Positions 60,301 through 64,000 of a DNA stretch of 64,000 nt are shown here, in pieces. This DNA is from Crotophaga sulcirostris. Lineage: Eukaryota > Chordata > Aves > Cuculiformes > Crotophagidae. The stretch spans positions 718,145 through 782,144 of the forward strand of contig VYZB01000133.1 in the NCBI GenBank assembly GCA_013397455.1. The letters run 5' to 3'. The notes under the pieces are model-generated. The model was not told where the DNA came from and did not search any database. It worked only from the letters and a program-made list of their open reading frames with translations. The translations under genes and the position numbers were made by a program. Within the stretch, counting starts at the first letter, position 1. Each line of letters begins with the position of its first letter.

Positions 60301-62654
60301 AATGCTTTGCAGGAGTCCAGGTAGATGATGTCAGCTGCTCTTCCCTTGTCCACCAGTGCTGTAGCCCCATTGAAGAAGGCCACAAAATGCATCAGGCATG
60401 ATTTGGCCTTAGTAAACCCTCAAGGGCCCTCTCCCACTTGTACATGGCTTAACTGTCCTCCTCTAGAGGAACTGGTTTCACTGTGTTAGATGGGTCTGTC
60501 TTTCTGAGACAGTCGCACTACCATTTTTACTATTGTTTATCACTGCTCAACTCAGTGAGACAATACCAGGTTGTCTGATCAGGTCTTTCTGGAAGCTGAG
60601 TGTGAAATGTGATTTCAAGGGTGGAGGGTGATATTTAACATTCCGTGAGGCTCCCATGTCCCACTGGGAGGTGCTCCATAGCAGAGGTCTGGGTGCCATA
60701 AAGACCAGTTGGGTGTAGTTGTCCAACAAACAGCCATGTGAACCACGGAAGGAGTTAAAAAAACAGCTGTCAGGTTGCTCCTCTTCCATCTGTAACCAAG
60801 GAAACTGATGGGTGCTGGGGAAGGGAGGGAGCTTCATGTGTGTGTGAGATAATAGCACGATGTTCCTGGTGCTCTCAGCCAGCCTTCGGGTGGGTGTGTC
60901 CTTCAGATGGAACACTAAAACACAGCCCTTTTCTTCTGTCCTTGAGTAGCTGTTCTAGCAGAAGTTAAAAATTTTTAGTGTGCGCGGACAGTGTAAAGCT
61001 TGGATTGCATTAAATCTGCAACTTGAGATTATGAAAATTCTAATGCACTAAGAGGCAGAATGATTGCTTGACTAGGCCTGTTCTTGGAAGCAGATGGTTT
61101 TGTAAAACATAAACAGAGTTACGAAGTGATCGTGTACGAGTTCCCTGATGCATTTCTCTCCATGTTTGTTACCACTATTTTTAAAAAGTCTTTTCCTCCT
61201 TAGATGTCAAGAATAAATTTCCTACATAAACTTCTTGACCTCTGAAACTCAACTGAGTTTTCTCTATGTCTAACATCAGTTCTAGAGATAAAAGTTGAAA
61301 TTTGGTGGACAGTGTTAGTAATGACATATAAGACAGTGAAAACTTTTTATCTAACTTTGCCGGCTCTGCAAAACCGATTGACATTAAAATATCTTCTAAG
61401 TAAAACTAAACTCATAGATGTCCTGTTTAAAACACAAAGTAGCTGCTGCTTTTACATACTGACCATGCTGACTTTTCTAGGCCAAAAGGATGTTTTCTCC
61501 TAAAAAATTTATTTTAGAAGAATTCCTTTTTAATCACGATGAGCAAGAAATAGAAACAAGTCCACTGTTTTCCATCCACAAAGTGAAATGATGTAATCCT
61601 GTGAAACAGAAAACAGCCATGAAATGACATTTCCCTGCTTTTCATCATCAGTCATGTGCATAATGCCTATTTTTGAATTTTTTTCCTTGTTTTCTCTGAC
61701 ATTTAAGAAAGCGTTTTTAGCATTACACCTTAATTTTTAATAGAGCAAAATAAATGGTTAATAATTTTAGAAGCTTAAAAATGTGTTTTATATTATCCTT
61801 CCAAAGAATACATACTAGAGTTGATTCTGAGTGCCTCCAGCACTCACGGGTTCCAGAGGTTTGGTGAGCTTGAATAAACACTGGCCCAGCCTTGGGCCCT
61901 TAGGTGTCCCCAAGGAATGCAGTCTTCACTGTCTAATGATTCATTTTAGGAAGAAAATGGAGACTATACTTATGTAGAAAGGCTGAGAATCCCACTTGAC
62001 CATGGGACTCTGCTGCTGATGGAAGGAGCTACCCAGGAGGACTGGCAGGTAAGAACTCCTGACACCACTCATGTGCTCTACTTGCAGTGCAGTTTTCTAA
62101 AGATGCAGAAGGCTCTCCCGTAAAGGACATTCTGCTTCCAGGGACACAATTGATTCCCAGTGCTTTAATGTTGCTTTCTGCCTCTGAGTTTCAGAGCACC
62201 CACAGAAACAGTGGGTGGTTTTTACCTGCTAAGTGATGTAGGACTCGGCTCAGGTGTGCCAGTGTTAAAGTACAGCAGTGAAGGTTGTGGCTTGCAGCTG
62301 AAAGAGCAAAATCAATTTAGGAACTTGTAGTGTAAAAAAGTTGCAACTTAATTTAACAAGTCTACAGTAATCTACAAAGACCTTTTGTTTTCATTGGCCC
62401 TGAGCAGTCAGAACATCAATTTTCTGCCTTACCTAAATGTTTAGAAATGTTAATAAAAAAAGTCACAGGAAAGGGATGTTTTTTTACGTTGTTTGAATAC
62501 TTGTGTTTTAAATACACAAGCTCATGCATTTTTTTTTTCTTCCCCTAATGCCACTTTACAGCATCGAGTGCCTAAAGAGTATCATTCTAGAGACGCACGG
62601 ATAAACTTGACCTTTAGGATCATTTATCCAGAATCTGATGGAGTTTGGAAGTGA
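51251..62654 (+). CDS. ALKBH3: ALKBH3, AlkB-family nucleic-acid demethylase (start exon not found)
   Basis: The coding exons are join(51251..51363, 52564..52598, 52976..53023, 54512..54615, 55570..55658, 57850..58059, 61950..62048, 62562..62654). They total 791 nt; after two bases finishing a split codon they give 262 residues and TGA. The human protein is 286 residues, so about 22-24 N-terminal residues, including the start, are missing; they likely lie in or near the gap at 49231-49630. The Fe(II) ligands are present: His and Asp of WHSDDE (57961-57963, 57967-57969) and the distal His that opens the last exon (62562-62564). The 2-oxoglutarate-binding Arg pair of RINLTFR is at 62598-62600 and 62616-62618. 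The family oxidatively demethylates 1-methyladenine and 3-methylcytosine in single-stranded DNA and RNA. The N-terminal part is Pro/Ala-rich and probably disordered. All phases agree and no frame break is seen. Confidence 0.96.
52564..52598 (+). CDS. ALKBH3: ALKBH3 35-nt exon
   Basis: The short exon follows ttacctttcag and ends at ATAGA|gtgagt. It encodes [11 protein letters not shown] plus two bases of an Asp codon, matching the human segment VRRAPEPRVID. Confidence 0.9.
52976..53023 (+). CDS. ALKBH3: ALKBH3 48-nt exon
   Basis: The exon lies between acceptor caccctcag and donor gtaagt. It encodes [15 protein letters not shown] and carries two bases of an Arg codon into the next exon. It matches human EGVYEISLSPTGVSR. 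Confidence 0.92.
54005..54110 (+). mobile_element. Possible decayed CR1 fragment
   Basis: The segment ctctagggttgttctgcttg gaaaagagagga resembles the CR1 internal sequence that reads gttgtttagcttggagaaga. The match fades quickly on both sides, so the call is tentative. Confidence 0.4.
54512..54615 (+). CDS. ALKBH3: ALKBH3 exon, start of the AlkB-like core
   Basis: The 104-nt exon lies between acceptor ttcgttag and donor gtaagg. It encodes [20 protein letters not shown] and [14 protein letters not shown]. The pattern PGF-(7)-W is the usual entrance to the AlkB double-stranded beta-helix domain. Confidence 0.95.
55570..55658 (+). CDS. ALKBH3: ALKBH3 exon, nucleotide-recognition lid
   Basis: The 89-nt exon follows an acceptor with a long T tract (tttttttag) and ends at gtatgt. 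It encodes [20 protein letters not shown] and RITMQPNPN. The [10 protein letters not shown] segment is nearly identical to the human lid that holds the damaged base. Confidence 0.96.
57850..58059 (+). CDS. ALKBH3: ALKBH3 exon with the HxD iron-binding motif
   Basis: The 210-nt phase-0 exon lies between acceptor ggttgcag and donor gtgagt. It encodes [40 protein letters not shown] and 30 further residues ending EMRKKPSP. His (57961-57963) and Asp (57967-57969) of WHSDDE are the first two Fe(II) ligands, corresponding to human H191 and D193. The exon is much more GC-rich than the introns around it. The frame stays open for 17 codons past the donor, but no homology continues there. Confidence 0.97.
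60090..60430 (-). mobile_element. CR1 LINE reverse-transcriptase fragment
   Basis: The minus strand translates over 60159-60392 to a CR1 reverse-transcriptase piece containing [20 protein letters not shown] (palm region before the F/YADD box). The DNA also shows the usual reverse-strand CR1 phrases (cccctgcagaacaccactca; gtgtcaaatgctttgcagga). Both ends are truncated. It sits antisense in the large ALKBH3 intron. Confidence 0.92.
61950..62048 (+). CDS. ALKBH3: ALKBH3 exon
   Basis: The 99-nt phase-0 exon lies between acceptor tcattttag and donor gtaaga. It encodes [20 protein letters not shown] and [23 protein letters not shown] is a conserved core strand of the ALKBH2/3 group. Confidence 0.96.
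62562..62654 (+). CDS. ALKBH3: ALKBH3 last coding exon (distal His, 2-oxoglutarate Arg residues)
   Basis: The exon follows ccactttacag and encodes [20 protein letters not shown] and [10 protein letters not shown], then TGA at 62652-62654. The first residue is the third Fe(II) ligand (human H257), and RINLTFR supplies the two Arg residues that bind 2-oxoglutarate (human R269, R275). The C-terminus differs from human after IYP, which is common at this end. Confidence 0.96.
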   Translation, partial: HRVPKEYHSRDARINLTFRIIYPESDGVWK

Positions 62655-63510
62655 AGAGGCACTTTGGGCACTGTTGGATATAAACCCACAATGGATCCAG
62701 AGCCTCAGATTGCTACAGATTTAAAGGAAGCCTTACAGGAACAGAGTTCTGTGAAATGTCTGATGGGAAAAAGAATCAATGTTGTGGACATCTTTGGCAA
62801 TCAGAAGCTGCCTGTGTTATGTGGACAGTGCTGTTTTGTTTTGAGAAGTTATATGCTGTGAGATGATACTAAATCCCAGGCTATAAGTTTGTAAAAAAAA
62901 CAATAGAGAAGAACACAAAGCCCATGAAAGATTTGAGAGGCACTGACTGGAGCAGAAAGATTCAGTGAGCTGTTATTTTTGCACCTTCTCTGGTCTCCCC
63001 TTCCCCCAAGTAGTGATCCATGTTGTAAGTAACAACAGGAGAAGGTTGTTTTATGTAAAGCCAGCTGTATGTACAGAAATGAGAAAGCTGTACTTTGTGA
63101 TCATCTCTAAGTATTACTCACTTCACCAAGGCATAGTGCATAGCTTTTTATTTCTAAATTGCAAAATATTTTCCAATAAGGCAGTGAGTTTCATTATTTA
63201 TATAACGACTTGAATTATACTGCTGTCTAGTAACAGAGAGGGTCAAGGCTCCTTTCTGCTGTCCACTCTCTGGTCAGACTTCAGCACTGTTTATCCATGT
63301 AGAGAAGACAGACAAAGGCAAGCAACAGAGACACCTGGGCCACCAGGTTATCAGCCAGGTTTAAGCTGCCCATTGCTTGAGTATTATCCATTCTCCATTC
63401 CTGCTGGCTTAAAACTGTTACCTCTGTGTCATAGGTAGGAAAATAGACACAAAGAGATGAAAAACATTACTTTCAGAATTTGCTAATAAATTCTTGGTTT
63501 CTTTTTTGTG
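62655..63510 (+). other. ALKBH3: Probable ALKBH3 3' UTR
   Basis: Non-coding AT-rich sequence follows the stop codon. The best polyadenylation signal is AATAAA at 63485-63490, followed by a T/GT-rich stretch (ttggtttcttttttgtg). An earlier, weaker AATAAG lies near 63175. The end point is an estimate. Confidence 0.45.
63485..63490 (+). promoter_or_regulatory. ALKBH3: Candidate polyadenylation signal of ALKBH3
   Basis: Consensus AATAAA about 830 bases after the stop codon, with a T-rich and GT-containing downstream element within 30 bases. Confidence 0.45.
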
Positions 63511-64000
63511 TTTCTTTTTCTTTCTTTTCATTTTTTTAGGGAAAAAAAAACCTCCTTAGGATTTTCAGTTTTGATTATCTTTAAAGCCATAGATAATTTT
63601 ACTCCTCCTGTGTCAGATTAATTCTTGCTATATATTTTCCACTTGTCATGACTGATGGGCTTGGTATAGCTACATACAGTAATTTACAGCTACAATAGTA
63701 GTTTAGGAAGAGAAGTGGTGCCAGGAAGGGGTTAAGAAACCATAATTTTCATACCATAGTATTGGCAAAGTACGGAAGAGTTTTCCTGGAGCTTGGGATG
63801 GAAGATGCACGATGGGTGCTGCGAATCCATCCCGCCTCCTTATCAAGTGGTGCTGCTATTGACTTAGCTAAAAAACATTTAACACTCACTTTGCCTTTTC
63901 TGGTCATAAATCTTTTCAGAGTGGATATGAAATCTGCCTCACTATGCTGTGTTTTCAGTGTGCTTCTTTCCCATCCTTGAGGTTTCCATGGCAACCCGGG
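63511..64000. other. Sequence downstream of ALKBH3
   Basis: Intergenic sequence after the inferred ALKBH3 end. The last 20 bases hold GTTTCCATGGCAAC (63982-63995), an X-box-like palindrome with one weak half-site. No exon is recognised. Confidence 0.5.

Larger units (their letters stand above)
58060..62561 (+). other. ALKBH3: ALKBH3 3' introns
   Basis: The large intron 58060-61949 contains the antisense CR1 reverse-transcriptase fragment; the smaller one is 62049-62561. No other element is recognised. Confidence 0.8.

Noticed and set aside
1..64000. CRISPR arrays, operons, tRNA or rRNA genes, prophage or other prokaryotic systems
   Set aside because: The window is spliced vertebrate DNA; no regular repeat-spacer pattern, cloverleaf or ribosomal sequence was seen.

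Overview
This is a vertebrate, almost certainly avian, genomic window. The main evidence is several CR1 LINE fragments, including typical CR1 3' ends and two antisense reverse-transcriptase remnants. There are also two split protein genes with ordinary GT-AG introns in an AT-rich background. I cannot name the species.

Both genes lie on the + strand, head to tail. The first is HSD17B12 (very-long-chain 3-oxoacyl-CoA reductase, short-chain dehydrogenase/reductase family). Ten coding exons lie between 12342 and 46183. They join in frame to 259 codons plus stop, from the cofactor-binding TGxxxGIG motif to the C-terminal ER-retrieval lysines. The first coding exon (N-terminal membrane anchor) is not visible and probably lies just left of the window, because the first ~360 bases are CpG-rich. 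The second gene is ALKBH3 (AlkB-family Fe(II)/2-oxoglutarate nucleic-acid demethylase). Eight coding exons lie between 51251 and 62654 and join to 262 codons plus stop. Its start-codon exon was not found. It probably lies in, or next to, the 400-base assembly gap at 49231-49630 inside a GC-rich promoter-like region.

Layout: 1-360 CpG-rich edge; 361-12341 HSD17B12 intron 1 (two CR1 copies and a cluster of MEF2-like sites near 7 kb); 12342-29582 exons 2-6, with a GC-rich, CpG-island-like block inside the fourth visible-gene intron (27.3-28.3 kb); 29583-46183 exons 7-11 with large introns; 46184 to about 47775 3' UTR; about 47.8-51.2 kb intergenic and ALKBH3 5' region (gap, three CR1 fragments); 51251-62654 ALKBH3 exons; 62655 to about 63.5 kb ALKBH3 3' UTR. 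The same gene order and orientation (HSD17B12 then ALKBH3) is known from human 11p11.2, so this is conserved synteny, not a functional operon. One enzyme acts in ER fatty-acid elongation and the other in alkylation repair.

I found no new enzymatic system. The most interesting leftovers are regulatory: three exact RFX X-box palindromes in introns, an intronic CpG island carrying an X-box and a CTCF-like site, a MEF2-site cluster, and a 12-base duplicate of the exon 7 splice donor that would act as a poison decoy.
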